Shown: positions 57,704-64,000 of the stretch, piece after piece
How positions within the stretch are numbered: the first letter of the stretch is position 1
How the letters are laid out: the number at the start of each line of letters is the position of its first letter
The notes under the pieces: generated by a model
Told to the model about the DNA's origin: nothing
Database searches by the model: none
Seen by the model: the letters and a program-made list of their open reading frames with translations, nothing else
NCBI RefSeq assembly: GCF_003284725.1
Contig: NZ_PGTO01000001.1
Location: 124,001 to 188,000, forward strand
Source: Paramagnetospirillum kuznetsovii
Lineage (GTDB): Bacteria; Pseudomonadota; Alphaproteobacteria; Rhodospirillales; Magnetospirillaceae
DNA: 64,000 nucleotides
Direction of reading: 5' to 3'
Made by a program: the position numbers and the translations under genes

Positions 57704-58017
57704 TGGCCCAATTCGACATTCATTCCAATCCCAACCGCAAGGGTGGCGATCTCGTCCCCTATGTCATGGATATTCAGGCCGATTGCCTGCATGGCCTTCC
57801 CACCCGGATTCTGGTGCCGTTGGCCCGTCCGGGTCCAGGGGTCATGCCCACGCGCCATCTCAATCCAGTGGTCGAGGTGAATGGCGAGGCCCTGGTGATG
57901 CTGACCGATCAACTGTCCGCCATCCCCGCCAAGATTCTCGCTCCTCCCGTCGCCTCGCTCGCGGCGAGGCGCCATGATATGATTGCCGCCCTGGATTTCC
58001 TGTTCACCGGCATTTGA
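57703..58017 (+). CDS. ccdB: CcdB-like toxin
   Basis: 104 residues: MAQFDIHSNPNRKGGDLVPYVMDIQADCLHGLPTRILVPL and LAARRHDMIAALDFLFTGI. Clear CcdB fold by length and the P-Y-M-D-I-Q block. In plasmid-F CcdB the gyrase-poisoning tip is Trp99-Gly100-Ile101; here the same place reads Thr-Gly-Ile. The toxin may act differently on gyrase or be attenuated. It is chromosomal, between greB and dapB. Start overlaps the antitoxin stop. Confidence 0.88.
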   Translation: MAQFDIHSNPNRKGGDLVPYVMDIQADCLHGLPTRILVPLARPGPGVMPTRHLNPVVEVNGEALVMLTDQLSAIPAKILAPPVASLAARRHDMIAALDFLFTGI

Positions 58018-58034
58018 GAAAAGGACACACCGCC

Positions 58035-58832
58035 ATGAAGATCGGAATCGTCGGCTGCGCCGGGCGCATGGGTCGCATGCTGATCAATGCCGTGCTGGAC
58101 ACCGAGGGCTGCGCCCTGTCGGGCGGCACCGAGCGGCTGGGCAGCGATTCCCTGGACGATGACATGGGCGAGCTGGTGGGCCGCGACCATGCGGGCGCCG
58201 TCATCGAATCCGACGCCAAGGCGCTGTTCAAGCGCTCGGACGCCATCATCGACTTCACCGCCCCCGCCGCCACCCTGGCCCATGCCGCCCTGGCCGCCGA
58301 ATTCGGCACCGTCCTGGTGGTGGGCACCACCGGCATGAGCCCCGAGGACGAGATCGCGCTGGCCAAGGCGGCGGAGCGCTGCGCCATCGTCTATGCGCCG
58401 AATTTCAGCGTGGGCGTCAATCTGCTGATGGCCCTGACCGAGCGCGCCGCCGCCATCCTGGCCGATGATTACGATATCGAGATCGTCGAGATGCACCACC
58501 GCCACAAGGTGGACGCCCCCAGCGGTACCGCCTTGGGCCTGGGCCGCTCCGCCGCCAAGGGCCGCGACGTGGCCTTGGATTCGGTGTGGCGCAAGAGCCG
58601 CGACGGCCATACCGGCGCCCGCCCCAAGGGCGAGATCGGCTTCGCCACCCTGCGCGGCGGTGACGTGGTGGGGGATCACACCGTCATGTTCGCCGCCGAG
58701 GGCGAGCGGGTGGAACTCACCCACAAGGCGTCAAGCCGCGCCGTCTTCGCCAAGGGCGCCGTGCGCGCCGCCCTATGGGCCAAGACCCAGAAGCCGGGCC
58801 TTTATTCCATGCGCGACGTGCTGGGGCTGTAA
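58035..58832 (+). CDS. dapB: 4-hydroxy-tetrahydrodipicolinate reductase
   Basis: 265-residue NAD(P)H enzyme of lysine and diaminopimelate synthesis. It begins MKIGIVGCAGRMGRMLINAVL, with the dinucleotide loop GxxGRMG. VGTTGMS, the catalytic EMHHRHKVDAPSGTAL with the His-Lys pair, and the later DHTVMFAAEGERVELTHKASSR follow. Start ATG 58035 follows AAAGGAC. Confidence 0.97.
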   Translation: MKIGIVGCAGRMGRMLINAVLDTEGCALSGGTERLGSDSLDDDMGELVGRDHAGAVIESDAKALFKRSDAIIDFTAPAATLAHAALAAEFGTVLVVGTTGMSPEDEIALAKAAERCAIVYAPNFSVGVNLLMALTERAAAILADDYDIEIVEMHHRHKVDAPSGTALGLGRSAAKGRDVALDSVWRKSRDGHTGARPKGEIGFATLRGGDVVGDHTVMFAAEGERVELTHKASSRAVFAKGAVRAALWAKTQKPGLYSMRDVLGL

Positions 58833-58858
58833 AACCCGCTCGTCACGTGATGTGCCCT

Positions 58859-58922
58859 GCGGGCGGGCGAGACGCCCGCGCTCCGAACGGCGGCTATTCT
58901 CGGAGCGCGGCCGCCCCGGCCG
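58859..58922. repeat. Imperfect inverted repeat between convergent dapB and grpE
   Basis: gcgggcgggcgagacgcccg... and tcggagcgcggccgccccgg: related in sequence and position to the perfect repeat at 25739-25805 (shared gacgcccgcgctccgaac), and likewise between convergent genes. Confidence 0.75.
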
Positions 58923-58949
58923 CTTTCACGGGAATTTTTCCGCAAGCCG

Positions 58950-59552
58950 TCAGGCGCTGGTATCCACATTGGCGCCCGTCGCCTTGGGGCCGCCCTTGGA
59001 GACGCCCACCAAGGCGGGGCGCAGCAGGCGGTCGTGCAGGGTATAGCCCGCCTGCATCACCAGCACGCAGGTGCCGTCCGGCTGGGCGGCGTCCTCCACC
59101 TCCATCATGGCCTGATGCAGATTGGGGTCGAACCGTTCGCCTTGGGCGGCGATCTGCTTGATGCCGTAACGTTCCATGGTGGTCAGCAGCTCGCGCTCGG
59201 TCATCTCGACGCCGATGGTCAGGGTATTGACCCCTTCATTGGCTTCGCGGGTTCCCGGCGGCACCGCATCCAGGGCGCGGCGCAGATTGTCGGCCACCGC
59301 CAGAACGTCCTTCGCGAAATTGGCCACGGCGTATTTGCCGCGATCCTCGGCCTGCTGTTCCAGCCGACGCCTTGTGTTCTCGGTTTCGGCCTTGGCGTAA
59401 AGCACATCATTCTTCAGCTTGGCGACCTCGGCCTCCAGTTCGGCGAGGCGATCGGATGCCGGGGCGGCCACGTCCGGGGCGGCCGCGACAGCCTCGATGG
59501 GCGCGGTCTCGACGACGTCGGCGGGCGTTTCGCTGGTCTGGTCCTGGGTCAT
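58950..59552 (-). CDS. grpE: Nucleotide exchange factor GrpE
   Basis: 200 residues. Acidic N-terminus (MTQDQTSETPADVV), long coiled coil (SDRLAELEAEVAKLKNDVLYAKAETENTRRRLEQQAEDRG) and the beta-domain with IGVEMTERELLTTMERYGIKQIAAQGERFDPNLHQAMMEVE. Releases ADP from DnaK. ATG 59552; an in-frame ATG 7 codons earlier (59573) is also possible. It lies 17 bp after hrcA. Confidence 0.96.
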   Translation of the reverse strand: MTQDQTSETPADVVETAPIEAVAAAPDVAAPASDRLAELEAEVAKLKNDVLYAKAETENTRRRLEQQAEDRGKYAVANFAKDVLAVADNLRRALDAVPPGTREANEGVNTLTIGVEMTERELLTTMERYGIKQIAAQGERFDPNLHQAMMEVEDAAQPDGTCVLVMQAGYTLHDRLLRPALVGVSKGGPKATGANVDTSA

Positions 59553-59569
59553 GGTCTTGCCTTCGGTCC

Positions 59570-60628
59570 TCACGGTTGTCCAATAAGTCGGCCGATCACC
59601 TTCGCGGTGTAATCGACCATGGGAATGATGCGGGCGTAATTGATGCGCTGGGGACCAATCACCCCGATGGCGCCGACGATGCGTTCACGGGCATCGCGAT
59701 AGGGCGCCACGATCATCGAGCAGCCGGTGACGCCGAACAGGTCGTTCTCGGCCCCGATAAAGATCTGCACGCCGTCGGCGGTCTGGGTCAGATCCACCAG
59801 CCGCAGGAACTGTTCCGAGGTTTCCAACGCCTCGAACAGGGTGCGGATGCGTTCGAGATCCTCGACGGCGGTGACGTCTTCCAACAGATGGGACTGGCCG
59901 CGCACGATCAGCGCGGAATGATTGTCGCCGCCGCCCCAGGTGGCCAATCCCGCCTCGACCACCCGTTTCGTCAGCGAATCGAGCAAGCTGCGCTGCTGTT
60001 CCAGCTCGATGGCGATCTCGTCCTTGACCGCGTCCAGCGAGCGGCCCGCCAGCCGGGAATTCAGGAAGTTGCCCGCCTCGATCAGGGTGGACATCTCGAC
60101 ACCGTCGGGCAGGTCGAGAATGCGGTTCTCCACCATGCCGTCCTCGGTGACCAGCACCACCAGGGCGCGGTTGCGGCCCAGCCAGACGAATTCCACATGC
60201 TTCAGGGTGCGCTGGATCTTGGGCGCCACCACCACGCCCGCGCAGCGCGACAGGCCAGAGAGCGCCGACAGCGCCTCGGTCAGCGCCTGCTCCATGCTCT
60301 TGCCCGCCGCCCGGCATTGGACGTCGATGGCCGAGCGCTCTTCCTCGGCCATGCGGCCCACTTCCAGCAGACCGTTGACGAACAGCCGCATGCCCGCCTG
60401 GGTGGGCAGCCGCCCGGCCGAGGTATGGGGCGCGTAAAGCAGCCCGAAATCCTCGAGATCGGCCATGACGTTACGGATGGTGGCGGGCGACAGGGCGACG
60501 TTGAGGCGGCGCGACAGGGTGCGCGAGCCGATGGGCTCGCCGGTGGCCACATAGGCCTCGACGATCTGGCGAAAGATTTCGCGCGAGCGGTCGTTCAGCT
60601 CGGTTATGACGGGGCTCTTGCCGCGCAC
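59570..60628 (-). CDS. hrcA: Heat-inducible transcription repressor HrcA
   Basis: 352 residues. N-terminal winged helix ([62 protein letters not shown]), GAF-like core and dimerization domain. It represses groESL and related promoters through CIRCE. No CIRCE element (TTAGCACTC-N9-GAGTGCTAA) is visible upstream of hrcA-grpE, so it probably acts on other operons. The start is GTG 60628, with AAGGGA nearby. Confidence 0.95.
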   Translation of the reverse strand: MRGKSPVITELNDRSREIFRQIVEAYVATGEPIGSRTLSRRLNVALSPATIRNVMADLEDFGLLYAPHTSAGRLPTQAGMRLFVNGLLEVGRMAEEERSAIDVQCRAAGKSMEQALTEALSALSGLSRCAGVVVAPKIQRTLKHVEFVWLGRNRALVVLVTEDGMVENRILDLPDGVEMSTLIEAGNFLNSRLAGRSLDAVKDEIAIELEQQRSLLDSLTKRVVEAGLATWGGGDNHSALIVRGQSHLLEDVTAVEDLERIRTLFEALETSEQFLRLVDLTQTADGVQIFIGAENDLFGVTGCSMIVAPYRDARERIVGAIGVIGPQRINYARIIPMVDYTAKVIGRLIGQP

Positions 60629-60764
60629 CGGAATTCCCTTTTCATTGCGGCCAATATCTAGTGGGCCGTGGCGGGTCCGTCAATGCAGGAGCCCGCAATG
60701 CTGGACGCACCCCGTGCAAAGCGCTAGGGTGCCGCCCCGAATTATCCACAGGAAACCGCCCCCC

Positions 60765-61481
60765 ATGAGACCGTCCGGCCGCGCCCCCGACCAGCTTCGC
60801 ACCATCGTCCTGGAGACCGGGTTCTCCCGCCATGCCGAGGGTTCCTGCCTCGCCAAGTTCGGCGACACCCATGTGCTGTGCACCGCCTCCATCGAGGAGA
60901 GGGTGCCGCCCTTCCTGCGCAATTCCGGCAAGGGCTGGGTCACCGCCGAATACGGCATGCTGCCGCGCTCCACCCACACCCGCACCGACCGCGAGGCGGC
61001 CAAGGGCAAGCAGTCGGGCCGCACCCACGAGATCCAGCGCCTGATCGGCCGAAGCTTGCGCTCGGTCACCGATCTGGTGGCCATGGGCGAGCGTCAGATC
61101 AAGGTCGATTGCGACGTCTTGCAGGCCGATGGCGGCACCCGGACCGCTTCCATCACCGGCGCCTTCGTGGCGCTGCATCTGGCCTTCCAGAAGCTGGTGG
61201 CCGAGGGCAAGCTGGCCAGCGTGCCGCTGACCGACCATGTGGCCGCCATTTCCTGCGGCATCTATGAAGGCGTCGCGGTGGCCGATCTGGACTATCCCGA
61301 AGATTCCAACGCCCAGGCCGACGCCAATTTCGTGCTGACCGGCAATGGCGGCATCGTCGAGGTCCAGGGCACCGCCGAGGAACGCCCGTTCAGCCATGCC
61401 CAACTGCTGGAGCTGCTGGCCCTGGCCGATAAGGGCGTCGCTCAATTGGTGGCGGCCCAGAAGAAGGCGCTTGGACTGTGA
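60765..61481 (+). CDS. rph: Ribonuclease PH
   Basis: 238-residue phosphorolytic 3'-exonuclease that trims tRNA 3' ends. Starts [28 protein letters not shown] at ATG 60765; the frame is open upstream with non-coding character. Motifs [45 protein letters not shown] (phosphate-site Arg) and [26 protein letters not shown] carrying the metal Asp are present. Divergent from hrcA. Confidence 0.96.
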   Translation: MRPSGRAPDQLRTIVLETGFSRHAEGSCLAKFGDTHVLCTASIEERVPPFLRNSGKGWVTAEYGMLPRSTHTRTDREAAKGKQSGRTHEIQRLIGRSLRSVTDLVAMGERQIKVDCDVLQADGGTRTASITGAFVALHLAFQKLVAEGKLASVPLTDHVAAISCGIYEGVAVADLDYPEDSNAQADANFVLTGNGGIVEVQGTAEERPFSHAQLLELLALADKGVAQLVAAQKKALGL

Positions 61482-61484
61482 GCA

Positions 61485-61574
61485 AGGCGAAGCCGCGGCG
61501 CGGGCGCATTGCGCGCCCCGGAGCGCAGCGGAGGAGCCAAGGGGTCGTGAGACCCCGCCCGGCGCTTGAGGGAC
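61485..61574 (+). repeat. TGAGGGAC-terminated structured repeat, copy 7 (carries the rdgB ribosome site)
   Basis: ggcgcgggcgcattgcgcgc hairpin region, GGAGCGCAGCGGAGGAGCCAAG, hairpin GGGGTCGTGAGACCCC, then GCCCGGCGCTTGAGGGAC. GAGGG at 61568-61572 lies 9 bp before the rdgB ATG. Confidence 0.92.
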
Positions 61575-61581
61575 TTGAACA

Positions 61582-62178
61582 ATGACCCGTAAATTTCCGG
61601 GCGGCAGGCTGGTGATCGCCAGCCACAATGCAGGCAAGGTCCGCGAGATCGGCGAACTGCTGGCCCCGTTCGGCGCCGAGGTTGTCTCGGCCGGAACCCT
61701 GGGCCTGCCCGAGCCGGAGGAGACCGGCGAGAGTTTCGTCGCCAATGCCGAGCTGAAGGCCAGGGCCGCCGCCCTGGCCTCCGGCCTGCCCTCGCTGGCT
61801 GACGATTCCGGTCTGGCGGTGGACGCGCTCAACGGCGCCCCCGGCATCTATTCCGCCCGTTGGGCGGGCGAATCCAAGGACTTTTCCCAGGCCATGGCCA
61901 AGGTCCATACCGCCATGGGGGCCGAGAAGGACCGCCGCGCCCGTTTTGTCTGCGCCCTGTCGCTGGCCTGGCCCGACGGGCATTGCGAAAGCTTCGAGGG
62001 CGTGGTCGAGGGCGAGATCGTCTGGCCCGCCCGGGGCGGCCAAGGCTTCGGCTACGACCCCATCTTCCTGCCCCGGGGCGGCAGCCTGACCTTCGGCGAG
62101 ATGGAGCCCGCGGCCAAGCACGAGATCAGCCATCGCGCCCATGCGTTCCGCAAGCTGGTGGCGGCTTGCTTCGGCTGA
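61582..62178 (+). CDS. rdgB: dITP/XTP pyrophosphatase
   Basis: 198-residue house-cleaning enzyme that hydrolyses deaminated purine triphosphates. It begins [27 protein letters not shown]; substrate motif SHNAGK, the metal site in [28 protein letters not shown], and the base-specific SHRAHAF near the C-terminus are present. Its end overlaps hemW by 13 bp. Confidence 0.96.
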   Translation: MTRKFPGGRLVIASHNAGKVREIGELLAPFGAEVVSAGTLGLPEPEETGESFVANAELKARAAALASGLPSLADDSGLAVDALNGAPGIYSARWAGESKDFSQAMAKVHTAMGAEKDRRARFVCALSLAWPDGHCESFEGVVEGEIVWPARGGQGFGYDPIFLPRGGSLTFGEMEPAAKHEISHRAHAFRKLVAACFG

Positions 62179-63275
62179 CCCAGCCCGGCTTCGGACTCTA
62201 TATCCACTGGCCGTTCTGCCTGTCCAAATGCCCCTATTGCGATTTCAACAGCCATGCCGGATCGGTGATCGACCATGGACGCTGGCGCGCCGCGCTGCTG
62301 GCCGAGCTGGATCATTTCGCCTCCGAAACCCGTGACCTTGCCCCCACCAGCGTCTTTTTCGGCGGCGGCACCCCATCCCTGATGGAGCCCGAGACGGTGG
62401 CGGCGCTGATGGAGGCCATTGGCACCCATTGGCCGGACAGTGATTTGGAAGTCACCCTGGAAGCCAATCCCACCAGCGTCGAGGCCGGGCGCTTCCGCGC
62501 CTTTCGCGACGCCGGGATCAATCGGCTATCCCTGGGCATCCAGGCGCTGAACGACGAATCTTTGCGCTTTCTCGGCCGCCAGCATTCGGCGGCGGAAGCC
62601 CTGACGGCGCTGGCGACCGCCCGATCCACCTTCGAGCGGGTGTCCTTCGACCTGATCTATGCCCGTCCGGGCCAAAGCGTGGCGGCGTGGCGGGATGAAC
62701 TGGCCCGCGCCTTGGACCTGGCGGGCGAGCATCTGTCGCTCTATCAGCTGACCATCGAGGACGGCACCGCCTTCGCCCATCAAGACATCGCCCTGCCACG
62801 GGACGATGACGCGGTGGCGCTGTACGAGCTGACCCAGGAGATGACCGAGGCCGCCGGGCTGCCCGCCTATGAAATTTCCAACCACGCGCGTCCCGGTTCG
62901 GAATGCCGTCACAACCTGACCTATTGGCGGGGCGGAGATTGGCTGGGCATCGGTCCCGGCGCCCATGGCCGCATCCGGGGCGAGGCCATTGTGCAGCTGC
63001 GCAATCCCGGCCCCTGGCTGGCGGCGGTGGAGCAGTCGGGCCACGGCACCGAAAGCCGGGAAAGGCTGGATCCGGGTTCGCTGCGGGAGGAGCGGGTGAT
63101 GATGGGGCTGCGCCTGACCCGGGGCATCGACGGCGAACTGGCCGACAGCCTGGACCCGGCGGCGGTGGCATCCCTGGCGGAGGACGGATTTCTGGTCCGC
63201 GACGCGGTCGGCCTGCGGGTCACCCCAAAGGGGCGGCTGATCCTTAACGCTGTCTTGGCGAAGCTATTGGCCTAG
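62166..63275 (+). CDS. hemW: Radical SAM heme chaperone HemW
   Basis: 369 residues, starting at TTG 62166 inside the rdgB end. [21 protein letters not shown] carries the CxxxCxxC cluster motif with the following HemW-type Cys missing, and the [26 protein letters not shown] and [30 protein letters not shown] blocks follow. HemW binds heme for respiratory enzymes and is distinct from HemN. No ATG gives the conserved N-terminus. Another heme-related gene, but far from the hemC unit. Confidence 0.93.
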   Translation: MLRLTQPGFGLYIHWPFCLSKCPYCDFNSHAGSVIDHGRWRAALLAELDHFASETRDLAPTSVFFGGGTPSLMEPETVAALMEAIGTHWPDSDLEVTLEANPTSVEAGRFRAFRDAGINRLSLGIQALNDESLRFLGRQHSAAEALTALATARSTFERVSFDLIYARPGQSVAAWRDELARALDLAGEHLSLYQLTIEDGTAFAHQDIALPRDDDAVALYELTQEMTEAAGLPAYEISNHARPGSECRHNLTYWRGGDWLGIGPGAHGRIRGEAIVQLRNPGPWLAAVEQSGHGTESRERLDPGSLREERVMMGLRLTRGIDGELADSLDPAAVASLAEDGFLVRDAVGLRVTPKGRLILNAVLAKLLA

Positions 63276-63309
63276 GCGGTTCCACAGTCGGGCCAACAGA
63301 AGAGTTTTA

Positions 63310-63386
63310 CCGCAGATGCACACAGATTCCCGCTGCGCGGGACACAGATAAGAATTTCATCTGTGCCTATCTGTGTTCATCTGCGG
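63310..63386 (+). repeat. CACAGAT-type palindromic element, copy C
   Basis: ccgcagatgcacacagat (63310-63327) and atctgtgttcatctgcgg (63369-63386) pair at 17 of 18 positions. Inner tcccgc-tgc-gcggga hairpin, then acacagataagaatttcatc as in copy B. Lies between convergent hemW and the LpoA-like gene. Confidence 0.92.
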
Positions 63387-63400
63387 CTGAATCCCCATCC

Positions 63401-64000
63401 TTACCGCCCGAACGCCGCCGGAGCCGGGGCTACCTCGCGGGCGCCGGTAGGCGCGATCTCCTTGATGGTCAGGCCCCGTTCGGACATGCCCGAGGCAAGC
63501 AGACGGAAGATGCCGTCCACCCCGGCGAAACCGTTGGGATTCTGCAACGTCAGGCTGGCGTAGTCGCCCTGGCCGTTGCGGGCCAGGGCGGCGGCCAGGG
63601 CGGCGGCGTCATAGGCGATACCGGCCAGACCGCCGGTGCGTGGCGGCACCGGCCCGAAGGCCTTGGCATAGCGCTGCTCGAACTCGCCATGTCCGGCGGC
63701 GGGCGGTGCCGGATACCAGCCCCCGGCCAGGGCCGGTTCCGTGATCAGCCGCGCATCGTCCCACAACAGGCTGCCCAGCAGCTTGGGCGGCTCCATGCCG
63801 CCCTCGCTGAGGAAATAGGTCAGCAGCGAGGCGATATTGCGCAGCCGGGTGCCGTCATCGGGAACCAGGACGGCGTCGAACGGAGTCTTGGAGCCCGGCG
63901 GTGGGCGCCGCGCACTGAACCGTTTGACCACGGTGGTGAAATCGGTGGCGGCGGGATCGTAATACTCCAGCGCCACCAGCTCCAAACCCAGGGCGGTGAT
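63401..64000 (-). CDS. LpoA-like penicillin-binding protein activator, C-terminal part (runs off the right edge)
   Basis: The visible 199 codons read ...ITALGLELVALEYYDPAATDFTTVVKRFSARR and KTPFDAVLVPDDGTRLRNIASLLTYFLSEGG, ending LTIKEIAPTGAREVAPAPAAFGR. This is the C-terminal half of the type I periplasmic-binding fold in the LpoA/COG3107 family (QRYAKAFGPVPPRTGGLAGIAYDAAALAAALARNG). In E. coli LpoA activates PBP1a; alphaproteobacterial members often precede rsmI, outside this window. The N-terminus and any lipobox are not visible. Confidence 0.85.
   Translation of the reverse strand: MTALGLELVALEYYDPAATDFTTVVKRFSARRPPPGSKTPFDAVLVPDDGTRLRNIASLLTYFLSEGGMEPPKLLGSLLWDDARLITEPALAGGWYPAPPAAGHGEFEQRYAKAFGPVPPRTGGLAGIAYDAAALAAALARNGQGDYASLTLQNPNGFAGVDGIFRLLASGMSERGLTIKEIAPTGAREVAPAPAAFGR

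Overview
The window is a GC-rich stretch of an alphaproteobacterial chromosome. Gene content and order suggest Rhodospirillales, most likely Magnetospirillum or a close relative: glnBA behind a sigma-54 promoter, ffh-rpsP-rimM-trmD-rplS joined to leuCDB, kdsD-lptCAB-rpoN-ptsN, an alphaproteobacterial mic60/hemY heme cluster, and three chemoreceptors in 64 kb. That placement is inferred from family knowledge, not from a search. I see no rRNA, tRNA, CRISPR array, transposase, prophage or magnetosome gene.

Layout. 1-1240: glnB and the 5' part of glnA (minus) behind a -24/-12 promoter. 1458-6339: an EF-G paralogue, a 4-helix-bundle chemoreceptor with a remodelled signalling tip, and a ferredoxin-cyclase fusion. 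6549-11732: trpS, a DUF2333 protein, a TauE/SafE permease coupled to a TIGR02186 protein, uspA and an Nfu-type Fe-S carrier. 11895-17678: a glucosaminidase, a broken secreted gene, an exported TPR-CHAT protease-like protein, mtnA and a small membrane protein. 17679-18400: a gene-free mosaic of inverted repeats. 18401-25731: typA and adenosine kinase (minus), an EI24/CysZ-like protein, a lipoprotein, a chemoreceptor plus separate PAS protein (a split Aer-like pair), and a small heat-shock operon. 25808-31408: the LPS-transport/RpoN operon. 31573-40517: TetR regulator, leuBDC, rplS-trmD-rimM-rpsP-ffh and a hemerythrin protein. 40617-45579: a PAS/PilZ chemoreceptor, an ArsC-like protein and a serine hydrolase lipoprotein. 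45549-55555: a minus-strand tetrapyrrole cluster, hemC-hemD-mic60-hemY-cytochrome c-cobU-cobW-cobN, in which almost every junction from hemD onward overlaps, ending in a 28-codon membrane micropeptide. 55697-64000: tsaD, greB, a ccdAB-like toxin-antitoxin pair, dapB, grpE/hrcA, rph-rdgB-hemW and a partial LpoA-like gene.

The most unusual material lies in repeats between or inside genes. (1) A dispersed element of about 50-115 bp, with at least seven copies, has hairpins whose stems differ by compensatory changes. It ends in CGCCCGGCGNNTGAGGGAC, and three copies (tsaD, greB, rdgB) supply the apparent Shine-Dalgarno of the next gene. (2) A CACAGAT-type palindromic element has three close copies and two relatives, one of them a perfect 29-bp inverted repeat between hemC and hemD. 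(3) A VNTR of five 39-bp hairpin units and a 19-bp perfect hairpin bracket a DUF559 gene lodged inside leuCD. (4) Six 9-bp repeats have replaced the near-invariant GFAVVA motif at the tip of one chemoreceptor.

Genes likely to act together: glnB/glnA in nitrogen control; kdsD and lptCAB in LPS synthesis and export; hemC/hemD feeding both heme and cobalamin through the co-transcribed cob genes; grpE/hrcA, hsp20 and DUF1150 in heat shock; and three receptors plus a free PAS protein in energy or redox taxis.
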